A stretch of 64,000 nt of DNA from an uncultured Psychrobacillus sp. (GTDB taxonomy: Bacteria; Bacillota; Bacilli; Bacillales_A; Planococcaceae): positions 22,904 to 86,903 of the forward strand of contig CAKQHO010000002.1 in NCBI GenBank assembly GCA_934234185.1. The letters are read 5' to 3'. Shown here piece by piece: positions 1 to 7,967 of this stretch. A program made the translations under genes and the position numbers. Positions within the stretch are counted from its first letter, which is position 1. The number at the start of each line of letters is the position of its first letter. Below the pieces are notes generated by a model that worked only from the letters and a program-made list of their open reading frames with translations, was not told the origin of the DNA and did not search any database.

Positions 1-2176
1 GTTGGTTGATAGATGTACCATGATTCGAGCGTTCAAACTTATGAACTTTATAAGTAGTAAGGTCACCCATTACTTCTTTTCCATCCACCGTCTCAACACG
101 ACGAACACGAATTTCTTTTGCTTCTACATGCTCTACAATACCGTGGTACTTAGCAATAACAGCGGCACCTGAGTCACGAGCATTTACGTGTTCCATACCG
201 GTTCCCACAAAAGGAGCTTCTGGGTTTAATAAAGGAACAGCTTGTCGTTGCATGTTCGCACCCATTAGTGCACGGTTAGAGTCATCATTTTCTAAGAACG
301 GAATACATGCTGTCGCAGCTGAAACTACCTGTTTCGGCGATACATCCATGTAATCAATTTGATTTCTTCTAAATACCGTGTTATCTCCTCGGAAACGGCC
401 AACCACTTCTTCATTTAGAAACGCACCTTCTTCAGATAAAGGAGAGTTAGCTTGCGCCACAACATAGTTGTCCTCTTCATCTGCTGTTAGGTAGTCAATA
501 CGTGAAGTTACAAGACCAGTTTCAGGATCTACTCGACGATAAGGAGTTTCGATAAAGCCAAATTTGTTCACTTTTGCAAAACTAGAAAGTGAGTTAATTA
601 ATCCAATGTTTGGACCTTCAGGAGTTTCAATCGGGCACATACGACCATAGTGAGAATAGTGAACGTCACGCACTTCAAATCCTGCACGTTCACGAGTAAG
701 ACCACCAGGTCCTAAAGCAGATAGACGGCGCTTATGTGTCAGTTCAGCTAATGGATTTGTTTGATCCATGAACTGAGATAACTGTGAACTACCGAAAAAT
801 TCCTTAATAGATGCAATAACTGGACGAATATTTATTAATTGTTGTGGAACAATTGCTTGTGTATCGTTAATTGACATACGTTCTCGAACTACACGCTCCA
901 TACGAGACAAACCAATACGGAATTGATTTTGAAGAAGTTCTCCTACTGAACGTAAACGACGGTTACCAAGATGATCTATGTCATCAGTGTTTCCAACGTT
1001 AAACAATAGGTTAAAGAAATAACCAATAGATGCAACGATGTCAGCTGGAGTAATATTTTTAACTTCATTATCCACGTAAGCGTTACTAATAACGTTAATT
1101 TCTTTTTGTTCTTCATCATTTGGTGCATAAATTTTAATCGATTGAACCGTAATGTTATCTTCGAGTACTCCACCTACTGTCGTGAAGGTTTTGAATCCAA
1201 TACCATTCTCTAAGTAAGGAATAATACGATCTAAAACTCTACGATCGATTAATGTACCAGCTTCCACTAGAATTTCACCAGTTTCTGGATCAGCTAATGT
1301 TTCTGCTACTGTTTGATTAAATAGTCGATTTTTAATATGCAATTTTTTGTTCATTTTGTAACGACCAACGTTCGCTAAATCATAGCGTTTTGCGTCAAAG
1401 AAGCGAGAATATAGTAAGCTCTTTGCACTTTCGATCGTTGGTGGTTCACCAGGACGTAAACGCTCATAGATTTCTAAAAGGGCCTTTTCAGCAGTTTCTG
1501 TGTTGTCCTTTTCAAGCGTGTTACGTAAATATTCGTTATCACCGATTAAATCGATGATTTCTTGATCTGTGCCGAAGCCTAATGCGCGAAGCAAAACAGT
1601 CACTGGTAATTTACGAGTACGGTCAATACGAACATAAACTACGTCTTTTGCGTCAATTTCATATTCTAACCAAGCACCACGGTTTGGAATCACTGTTGCT
1701 CCAAAACCTTTTTTACCGTTTTTGTCTGTTTTGTCATGGAAGTAAACACTTGGTGAACGGACTAGCTGAGATACAATTACACGTTCAGCACCATTGATAA
1801 CAAAAGTACCAGTCTCCGTCATTAATGGGAAGTCTCCCATGAATACGTCCTGTTCTTTCACTTCATCCGTTTCTTTGTTGTGGAGACGTACTTTTACGCG
1901 AAGTGGTGCTGCGTATGTTGCGTCACGTTCTTTAGATTCATCGACTGAATACTTTGGATCATTCAAACTATAGTCGACAAATTCAAGTGATAGATTGCCT
2001 GTAAAATCCTCGATTGGCGAAATGTCCTTAAACATTTCACGTAAACCTTCCTCAAGGAACCATTCGTAAGATGCAGTTTGAATCTCAATCAGATTCGGAA
2101 GCTCTAGCACCTCACTAATACGCGCAAAGCTTCTGCGCTGGCGGTGTTGTCCGTACTGAACTAGTTGACCTGTCAA
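1..2176 (-). CDS. rpoB: DNA-directed RNA polymerase subunit beta (N-terminal 725 codons; 3' end outside window)
   Basis: Catalytic beta subunit of RNA polymerase. Reverse translation gives the typical Firmicute N-terminus LTGQLVQYG, followed by the protrusion, lobe and fork regions. The rifampicin region is recognisable (SQLSQFMDQ, then LTHKRRLSALGPGG, with the invariant His and Ser). The gene runs off the left edge at about residue 725 of roughly 1,190. The start is TTG at 2176: GAGGGG stands just upstream, and the ATG four bases upstream of the TTG is closed at once by TGA. Bacillus subtilis rpoB also starts with TTG. It follows rplL and ybxB, as in other Bacillales. No oddity is seen in the part present. 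Confidence 0.97.
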   Translation of the reverse strand, partial: MTGQLVQYGQHRQRRSFARISEVLELPNLIEIQTASYEWFLEEGLREMFKDISPIEDFTGNLSLEFVDYSLNDPKYSVDESKERDATYAAPLRVKVRLHNKETDEVKEQDVFMGDFPLMTETGTFVINGAERVIVSQLVRSPSVYFHDKTDKNGKKGFGATVIPNRGAWLEYEIDAKDVVYVRIDRTRKLPVTVLLRALGFGTDQEIIDLIGDNEYLRNTLEKDNTETAEKALLEIYERLRPGEPPTIESAKSLLYSRFFDAKRYDLANVGRYKMNKKLHIKNRLFNQTVAETLADPETGEILVEAGTLIDRRVLDRIIPYLENGIGFKTFTTVGGVLEDNITVQSIKIYAPNDEEQKEINVISNAYVDNEVKNITPADIVASIGYFFNLLFNVGNTDDIDHLGNRRLRSVGELLQNQFRIGLSRMERVVRERMSINDTQAIVPQQLINIRPVIASIKEFFGSSQLSQFMDQTNPLAELTHKRRLSALGPGGLTRERAGFEVRDVHYSHYGRMCPIETPEGPNIGLINSLSSFAKVNKFGFIETPYRRVDPETGLVTSRIDYLTADEEDNYVVAQANSPLSEEGAFLNEEVVGRFRGDNTVFRRNQIDYMDVSPKQVVSAATACIPFLENDDSNRALMGANMQRQAVPLLNPEAPFVGTGMEHVNARDSGAAVIAKYHGIVEHVEAKEIRVRRVETVDGKEVMGDLTTYKVHKFERSNHGTSINQ

Positions 2177-2209
2177 CTCATTCACCCCTCAATAAAGCGA
2201 TATTAGGTC

Positions 2210-2246
2210 TTTTCGATATTCATATTTTGTTGTATGATATCGAAAG
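2210..2246 (-). other. Long hairpin in the rpoB 5' leader
   Basis: A 13-bp stem with one bulged base (TTTCGATAT... against ...ATATCGAAA) closes an A/T-rich loop about 35 bases upstream of the rpoB TTG. It lies between the promoter at 2374-2402 and the gene, so it would be in the leader RNA. No T-run follows, so it is not a plain terminator. A processing site, mRNA stabiliser or autoregulatory leader are all possible. The role is inference. Confidence 0.45.
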
Positions 2247-2373
2247 ACAAAAAGAAAACGAGTTCTAAAAGAGCTCATTTTCGATTAACCAAAACTTTTT
2301 CTAGGCCAGTATACCCATTCAGAATAAACTTTATTCAAAAGGGCATACGTCCTCAAAATAATATTTTTGCATT

Positions 2374-2402
2374 TTATTATAATATCATAGCGAATTTGTC
2401 AA
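2374..2402 (-). promoter_or_regulatory. Probable sigma-A promoter for rpoB
   Basis: A perfect -35 TTGACA (2397-2402) is followed by TAATAA at 17 bp (2374-2379), or by a perfect TATAAT at 15 bp (2376-2381). The -35 sits immediately after the ybxB stop codon. rpoB could therefore be transcribed independently of the rplJL transcript, with a leader of about 190 bases. Confidence 0.55.
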
Positions 2403-2403
2403 G

Positions 2404-3006
2404 TCAATCTTTTGTAGCCTTGATAATCCAATAGCCTTTTTCTTTGTTGACAACTTCCACTTGACCAAAAATCTCTTCTAAATAACTAAAAGTAGATGGT
2501 GCCCCTTGTTTCTTTTGAATCACAACCCACAATTCTCCCTCTGAAACTAACTTTTCAAATGATTCTTTATAAAAACGAAAAATCGTTTCTTTACCAGCGC
2601 GAATAGGTGGATTTGTAACTATAGCCGCAAAGTTTGCAGTTGTAACTGCTGACAACCCATCACTTTCATAGATTCGTACATTTTGTATCCCGTTACCCGC
2701 AGCATTCTTTTCTGCAAGTTGGATTGCACGTGTGTTAACATCTATTAGATGAACTGTTCTATCTTTCAATGATTTCGCCAAGGATAGACCAATCGGCCCA
2801 TAACCGCAACCAACATCTAAAATATCTCCTGTTACTTGAGGTTCCTTGAAAGCATCGATCAATACACGGGAGCCAAAATCTACTTCGCTTTTACTAAATA
2901 CACCAGCATCTGTTTCAAATCGAAAGTTATTCCCCAGTAATATAAAATTCCAATGACGCGGTTTACTTTCTGTTTGAGGTTTTCTTGAATAATAATGTTC
3001 AGACAC
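2404..3006 (-). CDS. ybxB: Class I SAM-dependent methyltransferase, RsmC/YbxB family
   Basis: A 200-residue protein with a Rossmann methyltransferase fold. It has the SAM-binding motif DVGCGYGPIG (about residues 63-72), the acidic loop LIDVN, and the N6/N2 methyltransferase motif IVTNPPIRAG. NPPI is typical of the RsmC family, which makes m2G in 16S rRNA; the substrate of the short Bacillus YbxB is less certain. The GTG at 3006 (VSEHYY) is chosen over an ATG seven codons upstream because GGAGGG lies 8 bases before it and the B. subtilis protein begins the same way. It sits between rplL and rpoB, a conserved Bacillales position. Confidence 0.88.
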   Translation of the reverse strand: MSEHYYSRKPQTESKPRHWNFILLGNNFRFETDAGVFSKSEVDFGSRVLIDAFKEPQVTGDILDVGCGYGPIGLSLAKSLKDRTVHLIDVNTRAIQLAEKNAAGNGIQNVRIYESDGLSAVTTANFAAIVTNPPIRAGKETIFRFYKESFEKLVSEGELWVVIQKKQGAPSTFSYLEEIFGQVEVVNKEKGYWIIKATKD

Positions 3007-3030
3007 CGTAAGCCCTCCACAATACATACG

Positions 3031-3064
3031 AAGAAAAGCCCGTCGTTAACTGACGAGCTTTTTT
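3031..3064 (-). terminator. Rho-independent terminator after rplL
   Basis: An 8-bp stem (AGCTCGTC paired with GACGGGCT, loop AGTTAAC) is followed by TTTTCTT in the minus direction. It lies just past the rplL stop and would limit read-through into ybxB and rpoB. The opposite strand also carries a T-run. Confidence 0.75.
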
Positions 3065-3082
3065 CTTCGAAATGCACAAAAA

Positions 3083-3445
3083 TTACTTAAGTTCTACGCT
3101 TGCTCCAACTTCTTCAAGTTGTGCTTTCATAGCTTCTGCATCTTCTTTAGATACGCCTTCTTTAAGTGCTTTTGGAGCGTTGTCTACTACTTCTTTAGCT
3201 TCTTTCAAGCCAAGACCAGTGATTTCACGAACAACTTTGATAACTTTGATTTTTTGGTCTCCTGCAGATGTAAGAACTACGTCAAAATCAGTTTTTTCTT
3301 CAGCTGCTGCTGCGCCGCCACCTGCTGCTACTGCTACAGGAGCTGCTGCTGTTACACCAAATTCTTCTTCGATTGCTTTTACTAAATCGTTTAATTCTAG
3401 AACTGTCATAGCTTTGATAGCTTCTAAGATTTGCTCTTTATTCAT
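3083..3445 (-). CDS. rplL: 50S ribosomal protein L7/L12
   Basis: A 120-residue acidic stalk protein that recruits translation GTPases to the ribosome. It has the N-terminal dimerisation helix (MNKEQILEAIKAMTVLEL), an Ala/Gly-rich hinge at about residues 36-50, and a C-terminal domain with the conserved helix GLGLKEAKEVVD. Length matches the family. GGAGG precedes the ATG. It is the second gene of the rplJ-rplL pair and is followed by a terminator. Confidence 0.98.
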   Translation of the reverse strand: MNKEQILEAIKAMTVLELNDLVKAIEEEFGVTAAAPVAVAAGGGAAAAEEKTDFDVVLTSAGDQKIKVIKVVREITGLGLKEAKEVVDNAPKALKEGVSKEDAEAMKAQLEEVGASVELK

Positions 3446-3517
3446 TATAATTTCCTCCTAATTGGATAATGTTTTATTGTTTGCGATCAGGCCGCAGAAG
3501 TGTTAGTGCGTATTAAA

Positions 3518-4018
3518 TTACGCGCCTTGTTCTTCTTTTTGTTCTGCAACAGCTTTTGTTGCAAGTGCGAAGTTGCGCACTGGAGCTTGAAGTACAGATA
3601 GAAGCATAGAAAGTAGTCCTTCGCGAGATGGAAGTTCCGCTAATGCTTTAACGTCTTCAGCTGAAGATACGTTACCTTCGATGATACCAGCTTTAATTTC
3701 AAGCTGTTCATTCTTTTTAGCAAAATCATTGATGATTTTTGCAGGTGCAATTACATCTTCGTTAGAAAATGCGATCGCGTTAGGTCCTACTAGGAATTCA
3801 TTAATTCCGTCAACCCCAACAGTTTCAGTAGCACGACGTGTAAGTGAGTTTTTATAAACTTTAAATTCCACGCCAGCTTCACGAAGCTGTTTACGTAATT
3901 CCGTTACTTGAGCAACATTTAACCCACGGTAGTCAACTACAACTACAGAGGCAGCAGCTTTAAATTTCTCTGCAATGTCTTGTACAAGCACTTTTTTCGT
4001 TTCAATTGCTTTGCTCAT
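3518..4018 (-). CDS. rplJ: 50S ribosomal protein L10
   Basis: A 166-residue protein that anchors the L7/L12 dimers to the stalk base of the 50S subunit. The N-terminal rRNA-binding domain carries VVVDYRGLNVAQVTELRK, and the C-terminal helix LLSVLQAPVRNFALATKAVAEQ binds L12. AGGAGGTGCC precedes the ATG. It is preceded by an L10 leader with an attenuator hairpin and by its own promoter, so autogenous control by L10(L12)4 is expected from the family. Confidence 0.98.
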   Translation of the reverse strand: MSKAIETKKVLVQDIAEKFKAAASVVVVDYRGLNVAQVTELRKQLREAGVEFKVYKNSLTRRATETVGVDGINEFLVGPNAIAFSNEDVIAPAKIINDFAKKNEQLEIKAGIIEGNVSSAEDVKALAELPSREGLLSMLLSVLQAPVRNFALATKAVAEQKEEQGA

Positions 4019-4057
4019 TTTGGCACCTCCTATAAGAATTGGCCACTTATACCGACA

Positions 4058-4200
4058 AAAGAAAAGCCTCTGTTCTACAAGTAGACACAGAGGCAGAAAG
4101 TCATCTTCTAAATTAGAATTTGATATTTCATGTCCTCGGTAGGATTTTTAAGCGACAAGTCGCTCCTACTGTCTTCGGTACAAATGTATATTTCACAACA
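4058..4200 (-). ncRNA. Ribosomal protein L10 leader with attenuator hairpin
   Basis: The 5' leader of rplJL. At 4058-4094 a stem made of GCCTCTGTGTCTAC and GTAGAACAGAGGC is followed by TTTTCTTTTG, a terminator-like attenuator 40 bases before the rplJ ATG. The structured stretch upstream (AGGAGCGACTTGTCGCT around 4150-4165) fits the kink-turn and helix region where L10 binds in Firmicutes. Extent is approximate; no covariance search was run. Confidence 0.75.
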
Positions 4201-4206
4201 GAAGCT

Positions 4207-4235
4207 ATATTAACAAATATAACTTAGGCTGTCAA
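4207..4235 (-). promoter_or_regulatory. Sigma-A promoter for rplJ-rplL
   Basis: TTGACA (4230-4235), a 17-bp spacer and TAATAT (4207-4212). It lies immediately after the rplA stop codon and upstream of the L10 leader, so rplJL can be transcribed apart from rplKA. Confidence 0.7.
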
Positions 4236-4238
4236 TAA

Positions 4239-4931
4239 TTATTTTACTGATTGTGCATCAACTTTAATAGCAGGTCCCATTGTAGTAGTTACATTTACAG
4301 ATTTCATGTAAATACCTTTTGCAGCAGCTGGTTTAGCTTTTTGCACTACATCGAATACAGCTAAGAAGTTTTCAACCAATTTGTCGTCTTCGAAAGAAAC
4401 TTTACCGATAGGAGCATGAATAATCCCTGTTTTGTCAGCGCGATATTCTACTTTACCAGCTTTAATTTCTTGAACTGCTTTTGTTACATCAAATGTAACT
4501 GTACCAGTTTTAGGGTTAGGCATTAAACCTTTAGGCCCTAATACACGACCGATTTTACCAACTTCACCCATCATGTCTGGAGTAGCTACGATAACATCGA
4601 AGTCAAACCATCCTTGTTGAATTTTAGTGATATAATCTGCGTCGCCTACATAGTCTGCACCAGCAGCTTCAGCTTCTTTTAACTTATCGCCTTTAGCAAA
4701 TACTAAAACGCGTTGAGTTTTACCAGTACCGTTTGGAAGCACTACTGCCCCACGGATTTGTTGGTCGTTTTTACGAGTGTCGATTCCAAGACGGAAAGCA
4801 ACTTCTACTGTCGCATCAAAATTAACTGTGCTTGTCTTTTTTGCAAGCTCAATTGCTTCTTTAGCGGAGTATAATGTATTTTTGTCTACTAATTTAGCAG
4901 CTTCTTGTAATTTTTTACCTTTGTTAGCCAT
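4239..4931 (-). CDS. rplA: 50S ribosomal protein L1
   Basis: A 230-residue protein of the L1 stalk, which binds 23S rRNA and moves with E-site tRNA. The conserved signature GKIGRVLGPKGLMPNPKTGT lies at about residues 123-142 and the terminal TTTMGPAIKVD is typical. Length is standard. AGGAGGAC precedes the ATG. It follows rplK; a stem formed by AAAGGTTGCAGTT and AACTACAACCTT (4984-5021) lies between the two genes and lacks a T-run, so it is more likely an mRNA structure than a terminator. Confidence 0.98.
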   Translation of the reverse strand: MANKGKKLQEAAKLVDKNTLYSAKEAIELAKKTSTVNFDATVEVAFRLGIDTRKNDQQIRGAVVLPNGTGKTQRVLVFAKGDKLKEAEAAGADYVGDADYITKIQQGWFDFDVIVATPDMMGEVGKIGRVLGPKGLMPNPKTGTVTFDVTKAVQEIKAGKVEYRADKTGIIHAPIGKVSFEDDKLVENFLAVFDVVQKAKPAAAKGIYMKSVNVTTTMGPAIKVDAQSVK

Positions 4932-5061
4932 TTAAAATGTCCTCCTCGAATAGTGGTTATAGCGGAATAAACCTCCCACGTGTAAAGGTTGCAGTTATCC
5001 TAAATGAACAACTACAACCTTCCAAAAAACAAATGCTTCCTATCAAAATGCACATTAGATA

Positions 5062-5487
5062 TTAGTCTACGATCGTAATACCCATGCTACGTGCAGTACC
5101 TTCAACCATCAACATAGCTGATTCAACAGATGCTGCATTTAAATCTGGCATTTTTTGTTCAGCGATTTCGCGAACTTTATCACGTTTAACCGTTGCCACT
5201 TTTACGCGGTTTGGTTCACCTGATCCAGATTGAATACCTGCTGCTACTTTAAGTAGCACTGCTGCCGGTGGAGTTTTTGTAATGAAAGTAAATGAACGGT
5301 CTTCAAATACAGAAATTTCTACCGGAATGATTAGACCTGCTTGATCTGCAGTACGTGCGTTGAACTCCTTACAGAATCCCATGATATTAACACCCGCTTG
5401 ACCTAATGCAGGACCAACCGGCGGCGCTGGGTTTGCTTTACCAGCAGGGATTTGTAATTTAACAACTTTAATCACTTTTTTAGCCAC
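5062..5487 (-). CDS. rplK: 50S ribosomal protein L11
   Basis: A 141-residue protein of the GTPase-associated centre, needed for RelA activation and as the thiostrepton site. The N-terminal half has IPAGKANPAPPVGPALGQ and the C-terminal RNA-binding domain ends GTARSMGI. The GTG at 5487 is chosen because AAGGAGGTGTGTCTC stands directly before it and the family begins (M)AKKV; an in-frame upstream start would add 17 unrelated residues. A TATAAT at 5573-5578 with no clear -35 could be its promoter; a small CAGC/GCTG hairpin lies in the leader. Confidence 0.97.
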   Translation of the reverse strand: MAKKVIKVVKLQIPAGKANPAPPVGPALGQAGVNIMGFCKEFNARTADQAGLIIPVEISVFEDRSFTFITKTPPAAVLLKVAAGIQSGSGEPNRVKVATVKRDKVREIAEQKMPDLNAASVESAMLMVEGTARSMGITIVD

Positions 5488-5651
5488 GAGACACACCTCC
5501 TTAAGTCCGTGATGTGGTAATAGGGTCGCCCCTCCCACTCAAATATCTGTCTCTCAGCTCTTCGCTGATAACATTATAATAATTAATACAGACGTATTTT
5601 AGTCTGACCTTTGAAATGATACCACTTATCCATTTTTTTAGCAAGTGTTAA

Positions 5652-6185
5652 TTATACTTTAATCACTTGCTCAAAGTCTAACTCCATGTTAGTTTCTCTA
5701 CCAAACATATCAATAGAAACAGTAACTTTTCCTTTGTCGGTATCGATTGTCTCTACCTTACCTTGGAAATGAGCAAACGGCCCTTCTAGCACTTCCACTA
5801 GTTCACCAATCGTAAAGTCGACCTCTACCTTACGGTCAGTCATACCCATTTGTTTTAGGATAAAATCTACTTCTTCTGGAAGTAGCGGAGTTGGTTTAGT
5901 ACCTCCTCCTGATGAACCGATAAATCCAGTAACGCCTGGTGTATTTCTCACAACATACCAAGCATCGTCTGTCATAATTAGCTCAACTAAAACATAACCT
6001 GGGAATGTTTTTCTCATTACTGTACGTTTTTTGCCGTCTTTAATGTCTGTTTCTTGCTCTTCCGGGATAATCACACGAAATATCTTATCTTGCATACCCA
6101 TCGTTTCTACACGTTTCTCAAGGTTTGCTTTTACTTTATTTTCGTACCCTGAATACGTGTGAACGACATACCAATTTTTTTCCAT
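5652..6185 (-). CDS. nusG: Transcription termination/antitermination factor NusG
   Basis: A 177-residue elongation factor that binds the RNA polymerase clamp helices. The NGN domain spans about residues 1-105 (WYVVHTYSGYENKV, FPGYVLVEL, VRNTPGVTGF) and the KOW domain about 120-177 (GPFAHFQGKVETID). The start is fixed by homology (MEKNWYVVHTYSGYE). The ribosome site is unusual: GGAGGG is 22 bases upstream, with a small hairpin between (see 6186-6213). It follows secE, with a probable attenuator between the two. Confidence 0.98.
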   Translation of the reverse strand: MEKNWYVVHTYSGYENKVKANLEKRVETMGMQDKIFRVIIPEEQETDIKDGKKRTVMRKTFPGYVLVELIMTDDAWYVVRNTPGVTGFIGSSGGGTKPTPLLPEEVDFILKQMGMTDRKVEVDFTIGELVEVLEGPFAHFQGKVETIDTDKGKVTVSIDMFGRETNMELDFEQVIKV

Positions 6186-6213
6186 AGTGTCAGGACTGAA
6201 TGTCCTTCCCTCC
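6186..6213 (-). promoter_or_regulatory. nusG ribosome binding site with spacer hairpin
   Basis: GGAGGG at 6208-6213 is 22 bases from the nusG ATG, far beyond the usual 6-9. The spacer holds a perfect 5-bp stem-loop (AGGAC-ATTCA-GTCCT, 6192-6206). Folding it out leaves 7 bases, an ideal distance. Translation may depend on this hairpin forming; this is inference from geometry. Confidence 0.55.
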
Positions 6214-6227
6214 TTTTCTAAACAAAA

Positions 6228-6262
6228 TGAAAAAACCCGTTCGTTTACTAAGACGGGCTATT
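6228..6262 (-). terminator. Probable attenuator/terminator between secE and nusG
   Basis: A stem of GCCCGTC with GAACGGG (one bulged A) is followed by TTTTTTC in the minus direction. It lies 24 bases after the secE stop and ahead of the nusG ribosome site, so it probably modulates read-through into nusG rather than ending the operon. Confidence 0.6.
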
Positions 6263-6285
6263 TTCAAATATATACTTGCTATTAT

Positions 6286-6471
6286 TTATAATTCTAGGTA
6301 CCAGCGTAAAAGTGAAGAGATCCCTAAATCTACTACAGCAAAGAATACAGCCATCACTACAACAGTTGACAAAACTACAATCGTATATTTTGTCAATTCT
6401 TTACGTTTTGGCCAACTTACTTTTCTCATTTCTGAAACTACACTCTTAAAAAATCCACTATTATTAGCCAT
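6286..6471 (-). CDS. secE: Preprotein translocase subunit SecE
   Basis: A 61-residue, single-span inner-membrane component of the SecYEG channel. The amphipathic segment SEMRKVSWPKRKELTKYT is the SecE signature and is followed by one transmembrane helix (VVLSTVVVMAVFFAVVDLGI). The short Bacillus form has one helix, as here. GGAGG lies before the ATG. It stands between rpmG and nusG, as in all Bacillales. Confidence 0.97.
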   Translation of the reverse strand: MANNSGFFKSVVSEMRKVSWPKRKELTKYTIVVLSTVVVMAVFFAVVDLGISSLLRWYLEL

Positions 6472-6514
6472 TTAGCTAAACCTCCACAGAGAAAAATCTA
6501 TCTTATTTTCATAC

Positions 6515-6664
6515 TCATATCGTTTGTTTATGAACTGTATGAGCGTTACAATGGGCACAGTATTTTTTTCTTTCGACTCGGACCGCTTCTTGTTCTTTTG
6601 AGGAAGGCACGGTATAGTTTCGATTACCACATTGCGCACAACTCAAAACGATTTTTTTAGTCAT
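6515..6664 (-). CDS. rpmG: 50S ribosomal protein L33 (zinc-binding type)
   Basis: A 49-codon gene. It reads MTKKIVLSCAQCGNRNYTV and continues to a second pair KKYCAHC, giving the four Cys of a zinc ribbon at residues 9, 12, 36 and 39; this is the C+ form of L33. It ends HTVHKQTI. AAGGTGAG precedes the ATG. In Bacillales an L33 gene regularly stands directly before secE, as here. A second, zinc-free copy elsewhere in the genome is expected from the family but cannot be seen in this window. Confidence 0.92.
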   Translation of the reverse strand: MTKKIVLSCAQCGNRNYTVPSSKEQEAVRVERKKYCAHCNAHTVHKQTI

Positions 6665-6737
6665 ATTCTCACCTTTTGGGGGTATAAGTCTTTTTCAAGA
6701 TTATCACCTTAGGCATATCATGTCAACAAAATCCCAG

Positions 6738-7382
6738 TTATGCGTAGTTGCTTCCAATTTCCATATATCTTTCTAGTTTTCTTTTTACTCTTTGCAAAGC
6801 ATTATCAATAGACTTAACATGACGGTTCAATTCCTCTGAGATTTCCTGGTACGATTGGCCATCTAGGTATAGAGCCAAAACCTGCTGCTCCAATTCGCTT
6901 AAGATTTCCCCCATTTTCCCTTCCATGTAATCAACGTTTTCCCTATTAATAATCAATTCTTCCGGATCATCCACTACAGATCCAGCAATCACATCCAGTA
7001 AAGTTCGGTCAGATTCTTCATCATAGATAGGCTTGTCCAAAGATACATACGAGTTTAACGGAATATGCTTCTGGCGTGTAGCGGTTTTAATAGCCGTGAT
7101 AATTTGTCTTGTGATACATAGCTCTGCAAAAGCTCTAAAGGAAGCTAGTTTTTCCTCTTTGAAATCACGAATAGCTTTATATAATCCAATCATGCCCTCT
7201 TGGAGTATATCTTCCTTATCCGCGCCAATCAGAAAATAAGATCTACCTTTCATACGAACGAAGGGACGGTACTTATTAATCAAATAATCTAATGCTTCAG
7301 TGTTTCCTTGATGAACCATCTCTACAAGTTCTTCATCTAGTAAACTATCCAATTGTTGTAGATCCAGCTCTGTTTTTTCCAA
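6738..7382 (-). CDS. sigH: RNA polymerase sporulation sigma factor SigH
   Basis: Sigma-70 family factor for the transition to stationary phase and sporulation onset. Region 2 holds ALDYLINKYRPFVRMKGRSYF and EDILQEGMIGLYKAIRDF; region 4 holds SYQEISEELNRHVKSIDNAL. The sequence follows B. subtilis SigH closely. I start it at TTG 7382 (214 residues): GAGGTG lies 6 bases upstream, while the ATG at 7418 has no ribosome site and abuts a -10 element, so it would fall before or at the transcription start. It stands between rae1 and rpmG, the usual place. Confidence 0.95.
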   Translation of the reverse strand: MEKTELDLQQLDSLLDEELVEMVHQGNTEALDYLINKYRPFVRMKGRSYFLIGADKEDILQEGMIGLYKAIRDFKEEKLASFRAFAELCITRQIITAIKTATRQKHIPLNSYVSLDKPIYDEESDRTLLDVIAGSVVDDPEELIINRENVDYMEGKMGEILSELEQQVLALYLDGQSYQEISEELNRHVKSIDNALQRVKRKLERYMEIGSNYA

Positions 7383-7419
7383 TGAAGTCACCTCAGCTAA
7401 ATTTTTGAATATTACCATA

Positions 7420-7449
7420 AGTATACAGTAACAAAATTTATAGCGTCAA
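7420..7449 (-). promoter_or_regulatory. Sigma-A-type promoter for sigH
   Basis: TTGACG (7444-7449), 18-bp spacer, TATACT (7420-7425). Transcription should begin near 7413, inside the first codons of the longest ORF. This supports the downstream TTG start for sigH. Confidence 0.65.
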
Positions 7450-7453
7450 TGAG

Positions 7454-7963
7454 TCATTTCATTCCTCTTCGCCATTTTTCGAAAATTTCCGCAACTTCCT
7501 CGGATAATGGTATAGTGGAGGTCGGCTTATTCTCTTGGATATTCTTCACTTTTTTAGTGATATTAGAGGAAATCGAAATCATTTCAATTTCTAATTCTCT
7601 TGCTGATTTTCTCAACGCTCCCTGTCCAAAAATAACTCGCTGCTCCGTTAAATCTGAAGTAGCAACGTATATTTGGACTCTTCGCCCGCTCAGTTCTTTT
7701 GTAAGTTTTTCTATTCGCTCGTCCGCTGTTTCATTTTCTCTTGTATAAATAACTTCTACATCATGCTGCTTTTTTTTATTTTCAATGCCTGGAACTAAAT
7801 GAGCGTCAAATACTATAATTAATCGGATACCCGTAAATGCTTTATATTCTGCCATCTGTTCAATCAGTCTATCTCTAGCATCTAGCAGCTTATCTTTTTT
7901 CAGTATTCTTAGCTCGTTCCATGCGCCGATGATATTATACCCATCGACAATTAGTATCTGCAT
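7454..7963 (-). CDS. rae1: Ribosome-associated A-site endoribonuclease Rae1 (YacP, NYN domain)
   Basis: A 169-residue single-domain PIN-like nuclease. The start LIVDGYNIIGAW gives the first catalytic Asp, IIVFDAHL the second, and YTRENETADERIEKL plus VATSDLTEQ the remaining acidic patch of the NYN fold. In B. subtilis Rae1 cleaves mRNA in the ribosomal A site. It follows rlmB by 4 bases, so the pair is translationally coupled. Length equals the family. Confidence 0.92.
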   Translation of the reverse strand: MQILIVDGYNIIGAWNELRILKKDKLLDARDRLIEQMAEYKAFTGIRLIIVFDAHLVPGIENKKKQHDVEVIYTRENETADERIEKLTKELSGRRVQIYVATSDLTEQRVIFGQGALRKSARELEIEMISISSNITKKVKNIQENKPTSTIPLSEEVAEIFEKWRRGMK

Positions 7964-7967
7964 GTCG

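Noticed and set aside
3072..3461. Plus-strand ORF of 129 codons (and a second of 88 codons) opposite rplL
   Set aside because: Both are antisense shadows of the strongly biased Ala/Glu codons of rplL, with no ribosome site.
4984..5021. Stem AAAGGTTGCAGTT/AACTACAACCTT between rplK and rplA as a terminator
   Set aside because: No T-run follows on the coding strand, and rplK-rplA are normally co-transcribed. It is noted under rplA only.
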